A DNA stretch of 33,232 nucleotides. Source: Candidatus Falkowbacteria bacterium CG10_big_fil_rev_8_21_14_0_10_39_11 (GTDB lineage Bacteria; Patescibacteriota; Patescibacteriia; UBA11705). Made by a program: the position numbers and the translations under genes. The notes beneath the pieces are model-generated. The model was not told where the DNA came from and made no database searches. It worked only from the letters and a program-made list of their open reading frames with translations. This document shows, piece after piece, positions 23,662 to 33,232 of this stretch. Location of the stretch: positions 18,234 to 51,465 of the forward strand of contig PFAP01000003.1 of assembly GCA_002773615.1 (NCBI GenBank). The letters are read 5' to 3'. Every line of letters starts with the position of its first letter. Within the stretch, counting starts at the first letter, position 1.

Positions 23662-25551
23662 TTATACTTGTGCTTGTTCAGCGTCTTCTTGGGCTTTTTT
23701 CCGTTTTTTCTCCATTTCCAACAACTGGGCTGGATTGGAAGTGATCACAGAATCCTCGAGCCCAGAGGCAACCACCTTGATAGCGGCGTGTTTGGATCCG
23801 GCAAAGAAAATACCTTCACCAACATTACTCTCAAGTAGCAGCATTTTTTCCCCTTCGGTCAAAGCAAATGTTTTGACGATAACATCGATAGCGGATGATG
23901 ATTGTTTGAGTAAAATCTTTAACGCTGAGTTGTTGACAATACCCGGGCCATACTTTGAAGTCAAAAAGTCATTGACATCCTGAGTAATAGTGGTAATCCC
24001 AAGATAATATTTTCGTCCACGCTTGACCAATCCATGCAAAAAACGAGCTGAGTCATCATACATCATCAGCCACCAAGCCTCATCAACCACCAGAATACGT
24101 TTTTTTAGCTCTGAGCGAACAACGTTCCAAACATAGTTGATAATGTTGTACAAAGCCATTGGACGAAGCTCATCCTCAAGATCGCGAACAGAAAATGTGA
24201 CTAACTGATTGGCCATATCAACATTGGTTGGAGAATTGAACAGACCAGAAAATGTTCCGGTGGTATATTTGCGCAAGCGCAGGGCCAAATCAGCCCCACC
24301 GTCCATACCATCCAAAACCTCATACAAATCCTGCATTAAAGGCGGTTCAATCTTGTCCAGATCACTATCTGGAGTAATATCTTTTTTGGCATATGTCTGA
24401 ATCAAAGCTTGATCTAGAATTGTATCTTCCTGAAATGTCAGCTTACCAAGCATCAGCTTTAATAAACCCTTGATACTGATCACTGCACTACGGATAATGT
24501 CCTCGACAGATGAATCTTCACCGACGCCTCGGGGCAAATCAAAAGGATTAATCTTGCTCTCAGAATTGAGAGAAATGTTGACATATGTTCCACCAACAGC
24601 GTCTGACAACAGTTTGTATTCTCGCTCAGGGTCAATAATGATCACATCTGTGCCCATCATCATTGAACGCAGAACTTCAAGTTTGATCGTATAACTTTTA
24701 CCGGCACCAGAAGTCGCAAAAACTGTGCAGTTGGCATTTTGAAGACTGAAACGATCAAAAATAATCAAACTATTATTGTGCCTATTTATTCCATATAAGA
24801 TGCCTTCTTCTGAAGTCAAATCAGAAGATATAAAAGGAAATGACGATGCGATTGGCGAAGAATTCATGTTGGAAGTAATCATAAGCTCGTCATTGCCTAT
24901 GGGCAAGGTTGAATTGAACCCTTGCTCAGATTGATAGAAAACCCGTTTGGTATAAACCATTCGTGAGCCAAAAACCGCTTCGATGTCTTCGGTCAACTTG
25001 TCCAACTCATCCTCTGACTTGGCGTAAAGAGTGGTGTACAAACCAAATTGAAAAAATTTTTCAGTGCCCTGAGTCAAATCATCACGCAATTGTTCAATAT
25101 CACGCAATGCGGTCTCTCTGAGTGGATCTCTTGGCTTACCTTTTTCTGCCCCAGCATTCAATGAAGCCTGCAAAATACCAACTTGTCTCTTCAACTGCTT
25201 TAAAACTACCGGTGACTCCATGGGATAAAAAAACATACTAATATCCAGTGACGAGTTGTAGTTGATAATGGGAGAAAACCAACCGACTGAAATGTATCGC
25301 GGATAAGTCATGACAAACAACGTCCGGGCATACCAACTGCCCAATTTGATGAATGATGGCTTGACCTCAAACGCAGCCGGGGCAACCAAATCTAAAACAG
25401 ATACAACACCCTGACGATACAGTTGTTCATCTTCAATTATTTGTTCGCTTTTTTTGCTCTGTGTTTCAATTTTTTTCTCTTTCTCAATTTCATTCAATTC
25501 TTCTTTCGGGGCTGCTTTTTTTTCACTTAGAGCGTCTTTAGCATTAAACAT
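23662..25551 (-). CDS. VirB4-family conjugative ATPase
   Basis: 629 aa; FATSGAGKSYTIKLEVLRSMMMGTDVIIIDPEREY, RILVVDEAWWLM. Confidence 0.93.
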   Translation of the reverse strand: MFNAKDALSEKKAAPKEELNEIEKEKKIETQSKKSEQIIEDEQLYRQGVVSVLDLVAPAAFEVKPSFIKLGSWYARTLFVMTYPRYISVGWFSPIINYNSSLDISMFFYPMESPVVLKQLKRQVGILQASLNAGAEKGKPRDPLRETALRDIEQLRDDLTQGTEKFFQFGLYTTLYAKSEDELDKLTEDIEAVFGSRMVYTKRVFYQSEQGFNSTLPIGNDELMITSNMNSSPIASSFPFISSDLTSEEGILYGINRHNNSLIIFDRFSLQNANCTVFATSGAGKSYTIKLEVLRSMMMGTDVIIIDPEREYKLLSDAVGGTYVNISLNSESKINPFDLPRGVGEDSSVEDIIRSAVISIKGLLKLMLGKLTFQEDTILDQALIQTYAKKDITPDSDLDKIEPPLMQDLYEVLDGMDGGADLALRLRKYTTGTFSGLFNSPTNVDMANQLVTFSVRDLEDELRPMALYNIINYVWNVVRSELKKRILVVDEAWWLMMYDDSARFLHGLVKRGRKYYLGITTITQDVNDFLTSKYGPGIVNNSALKILLKQSSSAIDVIVKTFALTEGEKMLLLESNVGEGIFFAGSKHAAIKVVASGLEDSVITSNPAQLLEMEKKRKKAQEDAEQAQV

Positions 25552-25572
25552 ATATATTATATTTTGACTTAA

Positions 25573-26274
25573 TTATTCTTCTATGCGTAACTTGGCTATT
25601 TCAGGCATTTTTTGTTTATCGGCAACATCAGGATTATATACGTTGTAATATAATTCAATCAAACTTTGAGTGTCGAGTACAACTGTCTCCAGTCCCAACT
25701 CTCGAATATGCATTTTTACATGCTCAACTCGCTGATTCAAAGTATAGCGATATTTATCAAATTTTTGCTGATTCAATTTGATCACTTTACCTGGAGTCAA
25801 AACGTCGGTTAATCGAGCAAAAAAACCACGCTTGCTGTCTTCAACTGCTCGATATGGGATGACAACAAAAAACCGTTTGCTCATGATATCACCAAGGTCG
25901 ACCAATTCATTGACATAAGTTTGATAATTGATCATCTGACGCCGCAGTAATTCATTGGTGATCTCCTTTTCACGGTCAGCCAACCTTTTTTGATACTTTG
26001 AGATATCCAGTTTGCGAGATTGGATCACAACTTGAATGGGAAAGTCTAAAAAGTTCAAAAAACTAACATAGGAGGAGACAACCGCATTCTGTTCATCTTC
26101 TGATTTTAGAGCAAAATTCAAACTGGAGACCATCATCACGGCTCTCAACGAACCATCTTTCATTATCACCGTATCATTCTTGATTTCAGCTGTATCCAAA
26201 AACAATTGCGTTGACTGAGTGATTTTATTCCCAGATAATTTTTTATTTTGCATTTCTTTTTCTTTGGCTGCCAT
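25573..26274 (-). CDS. TraC/VirB4 N-terminal-domain-like protein
   Basis: 233 aa directly upstream of VirB4; MKDGSLRAVMMVSSLNFALKSEDEQNAVVSSYVSFLNFLDFPIQVVIQSR. Confidence 0.7.
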   Translation of the reverse strand: MAAKEKEMQNKKLSGNKITQSTQLFLDTAEIKNDTVIMKDGSLRAVMMVSSLNFALKSEDEQNAVVSSYVSFLNFLDFPIQVVIQSRKLDISKYQKRLADREKEITNELLRRQMINYQTYVNELVDLGDIMSKRFFVVIPYRAVEDSKRGFFARLTDVLTPGKVIKLNQQKFDKYRYTLNQRVEHVKMHIRELGLETVVLDTQSLIELYYNVYNPDVADKQKMPEIAKLRIEE

Positions 26275-26390
26275 ATGTTAGTGGGGTAGTGAATTAGTTA
26301 ATTAGTTATCAAGTTAATAAGGACTTCAGTTTTTTGACCAAAATGAAACTTTATTAACAGACTAACTTGTTTGCCGCCAGAAACGGATCA

Positions 26391-26897
26391 CTATTTAGTA
26401 TTATTGTTTTTCTGATTTAATGTTTTCTTACTCTGTATTTGGCCTTCAACAACTTGATCAGCAAAGAAATCTTCATCAGTCTGATATACACCTCCGGTAT
26501 TAATCAGTAATGATAAATCGTGCAACCGGGATTCTGAAACCGCTTCTTTGTGAGCTTCTTCTTCGTGAATAATCTCATGATCAGCTTTTACCTCTTGCAC
26601 ACCAACAACATAGGCGGCCTTGTTCCAGACACGTTGGTTGGGGCGACGTAAAGTCTGCAAAAAACTCAGAAAAAAGAAATGAATTGGGCGACCATTGACT
26701 TTGGCAAAAGCAAAGATGGCTGCTATGCCAACGGTGATGATAGCCAGAGGAATAAAGGCAACAAAACTGACCAGACGAAATTCAATGGCGCCAATAACCA
26801 ACGCAACAACCATGATCCCAAATTGACGGATCGTAATCGGTCCGAGGATTTTGTCTTCAACATCGATAAATTGGGGAACGATAAATTGATTTGGCAT
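26391..26897 (-). CDS. PrgI-family membrane protein
   Basis: MPNQFIVPQFIDVEDKILGPITIRQFGIMVVALVIG; start trimmed to internal ATG. Confidence 0.85.
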   Translation of the reverse strand: MPNQFIVPQFIDVEDKILGPITIRQFGIMVVALVIGAIEFRLVSFVAFIPLAIITVGIAAIFAFAKVNGRPIHFFFLSFLQTLRRPNQRVWNKAAYVVGVQEVKADHEIIHEEEAHKEAVSESRLHDLSLLINTGGVYQTDEDFFADQVVEGQIQSKKTLNQKNNNTK

Positions 26898-26956
26898 ATT
26901 TTTTGACGGTGAAATTAAGTAATCAGTAGATAGCGCCAAGAGGCAAAGCGACTAAC

Positions 26957-28315
26957 CTAGCTATCAAGGCGTTGGCTCAACTCCAAAATGGCTTGGAATT
27001 GATCCGGCGATAATGTTTCTTCGTTAGCGATCTGCCGATCAGTAATAATTTGATCAATTGACTTGCCACTAACAATACTGGCTACTCCCATTTGGGTGTA
27101 AAGTTTAAACACGGGTGATAATTTCCAGGCGGAAACACCTTCAAGACCACGACGCCAAGATTCGGCCTTTAATGTTTGTATTTTTTCATAAAGAGTATCG
27201 GCACTATCACGAGCTGAGGTACCTATACGATCAAAATTTTTGAGATCAAGAGTTAGTAATTCTTCAACCGGTCCCAATAAATATGGTTTATTTTGAACTG
27301 AATCAACTTCAAGACTCTTGTTTTTGACTGGAAGACTTTGTCTCATCGGAGGAGCTTTCTGCTCTCCCTGGTCATGTTTTTTGATAATAAGCTCTTCAGG
27401 CCCAAGATCAGCCTTTCCTTTACCAACAAGATCGTCAACAAAGTCATAACGAGGTGAAGGTTTTTTTTCTTCTTTAACTTTTGATTGTTCTATTGGTGGG
27501 AGATCTGGCTTTGGGGCTGGGTCTGATTTGATTTCAGCTGGTTTAACGCTAACCGGTTCTAATTTTGCCTCGATTGGCTTCGCTACTGGCTTTGAAGCCA
27601 TTAATTTTTCTTTCAATTGATCAAGGTTGGTAACATCAAAGACTGAGCTCGCCGTCTTAGTTTCAACCGGTTTTGAAGGTACTTTTACCGCTTTAACTGG
27701 CGATTCTTTTTTTACGTCAGGCTCAACCATTGGTCGTGGTGGTACTGGCTGGGTTTGATTTGTGTCATTTTTAGTCACAGCTTCAGCTGATCGATCGGGT
27801 TTGACTTCTGGCATCGGTAAATTTGGAGCCGGCCTCTTTTTGTCCATGGCATCGGTAGTGATTTGACTTTTGACCTTGGATAATTCACTTTCGTGTTTTT
27901 TCACAATTGATAAAACCAAATCTGCTTTTTGGCTGTCCAAGCCTAAGCCCCCCTCTTCTTTGGGGACTGACAACATATACTTGACCTCTTTTTCATTTCT
28001 AACCTCCCGTAACTTTGAACCTAAAATAGTATAAAAACGCTGTTTTATTTTGGTGTCAGTAAATTTTATCTTCAATTGGGCGGTGATTTTATCAATTGTG
28101 AGATCAACTTGCTTATCCAGTTCGCTCTTGGCTGCTTTCATGTGTTCGTCGTGAACAACCTCGTCATCAATAAAGGTGGCTTTTTTTTCTTTTGGAGCAT
28201 CAACTTTTTTCTCACCATTTTCAATCTCTTCAATTGAAAAATACTTACCATCTTTGTAGTATTTCATCTGGCCGTCTTTGTCTTTTACCAATATGTAATC
28301 GTAAGTGTTTGTCAT
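26957..28315 (-). CDS. Hypothetical protein with Pro/Lys-rich linker
   Basis: 452 aa; central PKP/KPVE-rich low complexity. Confidence 0.75.
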   Translation of the reverse strand: MTNTYDYILVKDKDGQMKYYKDGKYFSIEEIENGEKKVDAPKEKKATFIDDEVVHDEHMKAAKSELDKQVDLTIDKITAQLKIKFTDTKIKQRFYTILGSKLREVRNEKEVKYMLSVPKEEGGLGLDSQKADLVLSIVKKHESELSKVKSQITTDAMDKKRPAPNLPMPEVKPDRSAEAVTKNDTNQTQPVPPRPMVEPDVKKESPVKAVKVPSKPVETKTASSVFDVTNLDQLKEKLMASKPVAKPIEAKLEPVSVKPAEIKSDPAPKPDLPPIEQSKVKEEKKPSPRYDFVDDLVGKGKADLGPEELIIKKHDQGEQKAPPMRQSLPVKNKSLEVDSVQNKPYLLGPVEELLTLDLKNFDRIGTSARDSADTLYEKIQTLKAESWRRGLEGVSAWKLSPVFKLYTQMGVASIVSGKSIDQIITDRQIANEETLSPDQFQAILELSQRLDS

Positions 28316-28419
28316 AGTTTAATAAAACGTATTATCTCCTTATGAGAATAATTATTGCGTAAAATTCTAATTTCTAATCTCTAAATCCTAAACAATATCA
28401 AAAATCAAATATCAAATCC

Positions 28420-28785
28420 TTATTTACTTTTTTCAATTATAGCTCCAAATTTTTTCATTAATTCTATCGATTCTTGTAATAATTTAATTCTTTTTTCGTC
28501 AACCAAATCAATACCCGGAATATCCACTAATTTGAGCCACAAACCTGACTCCTTCGCTGCTTTTCTACAAATTTTTATTCTGTGAATAAAATCTTTTTTA
28601 CTCAGAGCCTCATTAGCTTCAATATAGTTAGCAGCCACTGAACCAGACGACCGAATTAATTGCTTACTGTCTTCAAAGTTAGATGTGGACCTGGATAATT
28701 CTTTGATAAATTGACGATAATTTTTTGCAAAAAGATAAGTACGCTCCTCCAAGTCATATTTTTTTGAATTTTGAGTTTCTGTCAT
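28420..28785 (-). CDS. Four-helix-bundle protein (23S rRNA intervening-sequence family)
   Basis: 121 aa; YDLEERTYLFAKNYRQFIKEL...LIRSSGSVAANYIEANEALSKKDFIHRIKICRKAAKES. Confidence 0.9.
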   Translation of the reverse strand: MTETQNSKKYDLEERTYLFAKNYRQFIKELSRSTSNFEDSKQLIRSSGSVAANYIEANEALSKKDFIHRIKICRKAAKESGLWLKLVDIPGIDLVDEKRIKLLQESIELMKKFGAIIEKSK

Positions 28786-28836
28786 TACAATTTATTTAGA
28801 ACTTAGTACTTAGAGTTTTGAATTTAATTCGTAGAA

Positions 28837-30333
28837 TCATAACCATTTAAATTGCTCAACCTCCATGTCATAGAAAGCCATCTGTGATAAATGTTTTTTC
28901 CCTTGAGCCCGAAAAATATTGCCAAATATCATCGCCCAACGACCACTCATATTTTCGGTCATGCCCAAACGCTCGGAAAGAATGTATTTGATAAAATGTT
29001 TGACATACGTCGGATCCGGAGCCTTGGCTTCAAACGATTTGAGCTCCTCCATCATACTATTGCGCTTGAAATATGCAATTAAAAGTTCTCGGAATCGCTT
29101 ATCCTCGGTCACGATATTGTCCAGCAAACCGGTCTCGGCCAGCAACTTCATGCCGGCAATGATTTCGATCTTTTTTCGGGATAAGATATCTTTATAAAAT
29201 TGGTCACTAAGTCGTTTGCGATCTTTCCTGGTTTTATCTACCAAAAAATTACGATATTCATTGACCGCATCATCTTCGGCGTCATTACTATGCATAATAT
29301 CAACTTCACCCGGTTTTTTGTCATCCTCACCGATTTTCGCCCGCTCTTCGACTCCCTGATAATATTGTTTAAAAAATTTATCTTGTTCCGATTCGGTGAA
29401 GGGGAAAATTTGAATTTCACTCAAATTAGTTTTTTCAACATTAAAATAAAAGTTTCTAATATTTTCATACAGATCAAAAACCCGGTCCAACAACAACTTG
29501 TTCTCCTCGGTCAATTGTTTAACATTGGGACTCTCAGCATAGTATTTGGCCTTGTGCAGGGTACTCAATTTTTCATTCTCATTGTATGGCAGAGTGCTAA
29601 TGTAGTCGGTCAGCCAGTTTTGAATGGTTGGTTCGATTTTTTCGCCCTTATGGGCAATTTTTTTGTCGCCGATTTTTTCAGCATTATGCAACAACGCTTT
29701 CATCAGCTCTTGCTGAGCGACTTTGTTGGTTTGCATCAGGGTGATAATAATAACATTGGCATCAACTCGAAATAATAACTCATCAGTGGTCGCGGTAAAT
29801 AGAACATGTTCCTTCAAAAGCTTGATCATCTCCCTCATTTCTGATTCAGGGTCGCCCACTTTAAGCTCAGGAATTCGTTCCTCAACCACATTGCGTTCTT
29901 CTTCTGGAACAAGGGTTCCCGCTGCCTTCACTCTCGGTTTGATAAATTCCTTGCGGACAGCCACTCGATATTTTTTGATTTCTTCATCAAACTTGGTGGG
30001 GTCTACATCCAACTGGGTTAACATAGCAACAACCTGCCCACCCAGATATTCATCAGCCACCAACATTCGGCGAGTTAAAACATCAATCAATAGTGGTCGA
30101 ACCTGATCCGGCTCAACATCCACCGTCTTGGTGATGGACGGTTCCACTTGATCCAAAGTCAAATCTTTGACAAAAACCTGAGCAATAATCTTGACCAAAG
30201 CGGCGGTGTCAATGATCGAAAAATAATACTTGTCTGAAATTTCTTTCATAACCTCAACGCCATAACGAGCCAATAGAATATTTTTGACTTTGGTTGGCAG
30301 GGCTTTTATTTTTACATTTATATCATCAGGCAT
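28837..30333 (-). CDS. Hypothetical protein in T4SS-like cluster
   Basis: 498 aa uninterrupted ORF, co-directional. Confidence 0.75.
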   Translation of the reverse strand: MPDDINVKIKALPTKVKNILLARYGVEVMKEISDKYYFSIIDTAALVKIIAQVFVKDLTLDQVEPSITKTVDVEPDQVRPLLIDVLTRRMLVADEYLGGQVVAMLTQLDVDPTKFDEEIKKYRVAVRKEFIKPRVKAAGTLVPEEERNVVEERIPELKVGDPESEMREMIKLLKEHVLFTATTDELLFRVDANVIIITLMQTNKVAQQELMKALLHNAEKIGDKKIAHKGEKIEPTIQNWLTDYISTLPYNENEKLSTLHKAKYYAESPNVKQLTEENKLLLDRVFDLYENIRNFYFNVEKTNLSEIQIFPFTESEQDKFFKQYYQGVEERAKIGEDDKKPGEVDIMHSNDAEDDAVNEYRNFLVDKTRKDRKRLSDQFYKDILSRKKIEIIAGMKLLAETGLLDNIVTEDKRFRELLIAYFKRNSMMEELKSFEAKAPDPTYVKHFIKYILSERLGMTENMSGRWAMIFGNIFRAQGKKHLSQMAFYDMEVEQFKWL

Positions 30334-30345
30334 ATTTATATTAGA

Positions 30346-33003
30346 TTACATCTTGCTAAGTTTTGTCAATTTCTTGTTGTAAGCAGCAATATCCTTGTCA
30401 ATTTCTATAACTTCAGTTGCAGACTTACCAGCCTTACTGCCATTAAGTTCTGCAATTTTGTTATTAATGATAGCGACAGCCGCACCTGTAGACGACCTAA
30501 GATCATCAAATTTACCGCCAATCAGACGAGGATCAAGGGCCATTTCTTCCATGTTATTGGACAACCGAGAAAGACGCTTGGCTTCCGGAGTACCAGCCGC
30601 AGGAGCTAAAGTATTTAGATGAGTAAACTCCGTAATCATTCTGTCCATCATAGCTTCAGCTTCACCAGAACCAACTTCAGAGGCGATTTCGCCCATCTGC
30701 GCTTGAGAAATACTGCTGATGAAAGCTTGGTATTGTTGTTTATTAGATGGTTGTTGAAGCGCGGTCATCTGTGCAGAGTCAATCTTGGCGATATCAGATC
30801 CTTTGGCACCTGAAACAAACTTAGCGATTTCTTGAGCTTGGTCAGCATCAGATAACCCATCAAACGCACCCGTCTCGCCCCCATGAGAAACCAATGTTTT
30901 TGTAATCTTTGCCTTGGCTTGACGCATACGGGCTTGATCTGCCGGTTTAGCTCCAGGCTTACTAATCTCAACATCGAGGGTCTGCAAGACACGTTCCTTG
31001 GCTTTGGGATTCTCTTCAACCATAAGCTGCATCTTTTGAGTAAAGACTTTGTTGCCTAGAGCACTTTGCATACCTGAGACGGCCTCTGGAATATCAAGAA
31101 CGCTTTTGTCCAGTTTAGCCGGATCAATTGTTTTATTTTTTACCGCTGCCTGGAAGTCATCCCGACCCTTTTTACTGGTAAAGTCATATTCCAGATGTTT
31201 CAAAGAATCACCCAGTTTCAACTGAGGCATGACACCCTTGCGGTTGGAATATGATGATCGAATATCCTTGACTGCGTCTGCATCTTTGCCTCCAAGATCA
31301 CCTTGTTGACCCAATATTTTCATAGCAGCAGCTCGCTCATCCATGCTCCTAGATTTATCTTTCATGGTATCCCTAAGAGCTGATTTCCCTTGAGGGTCAG
31401 TGCCTTTATATTTTTCCAGTTTCTTTTCGTATTTTTCAATATTTTCGAGTGCGGATTGTGACGCCGCATAATCCACCCGCTTGGATTGACGGTTGTAGCC
31501 ACCTCGAAGTCCACGAAGACTGCCTGACCCAACGGATTTCAATGTATCGACAGCACCATAACCGAGAGCCCCACCGACAAAACCGGCGGCTCCGGCCAAA
31601 GCGCCAGCAACCTTACGGCCGGCACCGACACCACCAGCAGCAGGAGCAAAGGACTCGTAACCTTCTTTGAAACCTTTGGTACCACCTCTAAATACATTCT
31701 CTGGAATTCGAGCCAAACCACGAGCGGCACCAGCAACGGTACCAGCAACGGCACCAGCAGCGCCAACACTTATCTTGGCTGCACCGGTCGCAAATGGAGC
31801 CAATTTTCTACCAGTATATTTTGTGACGGATTTCCCGCCTTTATAGGTTCGGACACCATATCTTTTCCAGGCTTGAGCCCCACCATATTTTTGACCCTTG
31901 GAGTAGGCCCATTTCCCAACTCCGCTGCCGACGGCACCACCGATTTCTTGACTGATCATGTAGGCGCCATAAAGCATAGCCAGTGACATAACCGCAGGAA
32001 CAAAACTCTCAATATTTTCCAGTGGATGCCTGGTTGGCGGTTCGCCACCGGCTTGAGCACTGGCGGTGAGAGCAGATTGTTGAGAGGTTTGGGTTGTATT
32101 AAAATTGTCTTTAGCATTAGACATCATCAGTAATGATAACCATAAAAAGAAAGCCACCACCGGACCGATCACAACGGTTTTACCAAATTCAGCCCACCAA
32201 CGTTTGGTATATTGGCTGATAATCGGGAATCCAATAAAGTTTAAAAATCCGATTGGTGACAAGATAATCAGAATCCAAATCATAACTATTCGGGTCAACA
32301 GAATGGCTGCCAACATGAATGTAATTATACCGGTAAAGATTAAAAAGACGATGGTAAAAGCCATTATGGCCAAAACTTTCATCCAGTCAACCGTATCCTG
32401 ATTGGCTGAGTTGGCATTGAAATTGAAATATTGAGCCATGCCAATACCCTCGATCAAGTTGGCACCAGCGGTCGCGGCATATCCGTTGACAAAGGTCATC
32501 ATAAAGACTTGCGCCACATCAATCATCAGAGCACTGGCCAATTTACTAAAATTGATCAGTACTGCAACCAAAATAATCTTGACTAGAGCTTTGTTGCCAC
32601 CGACTTTGCCTTCCAATCTAAAAATAATACCAAAAGCATACAAAAGTAAAATGAGAACAATGCCCATATTGGCGATGTCGCGGATGATTACCCAGCCCTT
32701 GGTAACGGCTACATTGCCAAAAAAATTGTCATAAGAACTGACAATAATCAAAAGGACAAAAATCTTACTGACAATTAAACTCAAAATATAAGCAAACCCA
32801 TAAGCGAGGTAAGCCAATATTTTCCCAAGTAATTGCAAAACAGACTCCACCGTTCCAGCTTGAGCAAATCCGGCAACCACAAAAGAGAAGACCAAAACCA
32901 AGATCAGGGTAACTAAAACAGTTTTCTTGTGGCGAAACCTCAGAAAATTTAAAATTCGATAGCCACTAGAACCCAAAAATTGTTTGATTCTAGTTAAATC
33001 CAT
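30346..33003 (-). CDS. VirB6/TrbL-like polytopic membrane protein
   Basis: 885 aa; multiple N-terminal TM segments, Gly/Ala-rich middle, long soluble C-terminal region. Confidence 0.8.
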   Translation of the reverse strand: MDLTRIKQFLGSSGYRILNFLRFRHKKTVLVTLILVLVFSFVVAGFAQAGTVESVLQLLGKILAYLAYGFAYILSLIVSKIFVLLIIVSSYDNFFGNVAVTKGWVIIRDIANMGIVLILLLYAFGIIFRLEGKVGGNKALVKIILVAVLINFSKLASALMIDVAQVFMMTFVNGYAATAGANLIEGIGMAQYFNFNANSANQDTVDWMKVLAIMAFTIVFLIFTGIITFMLAAILLTRIVMIWILIILSPIGFLNFIGFPIISQYTKRWWAEFGKTVVIGPVVAFFLWLSLLMMSNAKDNFNTTQTSQQSALTASAQAGGEPPTRHPLENIESFVPAVMSLAMLYGAYMISQEIGGAVGSGVGKWAYSKGQKYGGAQAWKRYGVRTYKGGKSVTKYTGRKLAPFATGAAKISVGAAGAVAGTVAGAARGLARIPENVFRGGTKGFKEGYESFAPAAGGVGAGRKVAGALAGAAGFVGGALGYGAVDTLKSVGSGSLRGLRGGYNRQSKRVDYAASQSALENIEKYEKKLEKYKGTDPQGKSALRDTMKDKSRSMDERAAAMKILGQQGDLGGKDADAVKDIRSSYSNRKGVMPQLKLGDSLKHLEYDFTSKKGRDDFQAAVKNKTIDPAKLDKSVLDIPEAVSGMQSALGNKVFTQKMQLMVEENPKAKERVLQTLDVEISKPGAKPADQARMRQAKAKITKTLVSHGGETGAFDGLSDADQAQEIAKFVSGAKGSDIAKIDSAQMTALQQPSNKQQYQAFISSISQAQMGEIASEVGSGEAEAMMDRMITEFTHLNTLAPAAGTPEAKRLSRLSNNMEEMALDPRLIGGKFDDLRSSTGAAVAIINNKIAELNGSKAGKSATEVIEIDKDIAAYNKKLTKLSKM

Positions 33004-33123
33004 AATGTATATTCAAAATTAGCCAGCATCGCATTTTATGGCTTATTTTTCTAGTAAAATTATACCATAAATTCGCTTTTCCGCCCAAGGGATTACCGAG
33101 TTAGTTATCAACACACAAAGCCG

Positions 33124-33232
33124 ACGGCTCCTCCTTCGAAGCCGTGACCTTTAGCAGAGTCCCGAATGGAGACTCTGCTAAAAAGACCTTTCAACTCCCA
33201 GCTCATAAGAGTCTCCTGAAAGGGACTCTTAT
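33124..33232. other. Cluster of three hairpins at window edge
   Basis: ACGGCT/AGCCGT; perfect 12 bp TTTAGCAGAGTC/GACTCTGCTAAA; ATAAGAGTC/GACTCTTAT. Confidence 0.6.

Noticed and set aside
31449-32734. Plus-strand ORFs opposite the VirB6-like gene
   Set aside because: Antisense shadow ORFs with low-complexity composition.

Overview
AT-rich bacterial window. Gene content and style suggest a Patescibacteria/CPR-type genome (inference; no rRNA or marker search was possible). Core genes are mostly on the minus strand: recG, ftsX/ftsE with an RlpA-like DPBB protein, a PpiC/SurA-like foldase and a FtsB/DivIC-like protein, a P-type cation ATPase, murG, comF, and a minimal T4SS-like cluster (VirB6/TrbL-like, PrgI-like, VirB4 ATPase with a separately encoded N-terminal-domain-like ORF). 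Five tRNA genes are readable: Arg-GCG, Ser-TGA, Ser-GCT, Thr-CGT and Lys-TTT. Two features stand out. (1) Four of the five tRNAs sit next to partial or degenerate copies of themselves containing short palindromic inserts. Three of these inserts lie exactly at TTC^GA, and a GIY-YIG ORF is sandwiched between an intact tRNA-Ser and a palindrome-interrupted copy. (2) An accessory zone at about 1.2-7.1 kb carries short orphan genes, many with near-consensus sigma70 promoters and hairpin terminators. Four of them need a frameshift to join their Shine-Dalgarno-preceded start to the main ORF, two at canonical -1 slippery heptamers in the correct phase. A homologous, covarying 3' stem-loop/terminator element follows two of these genes.
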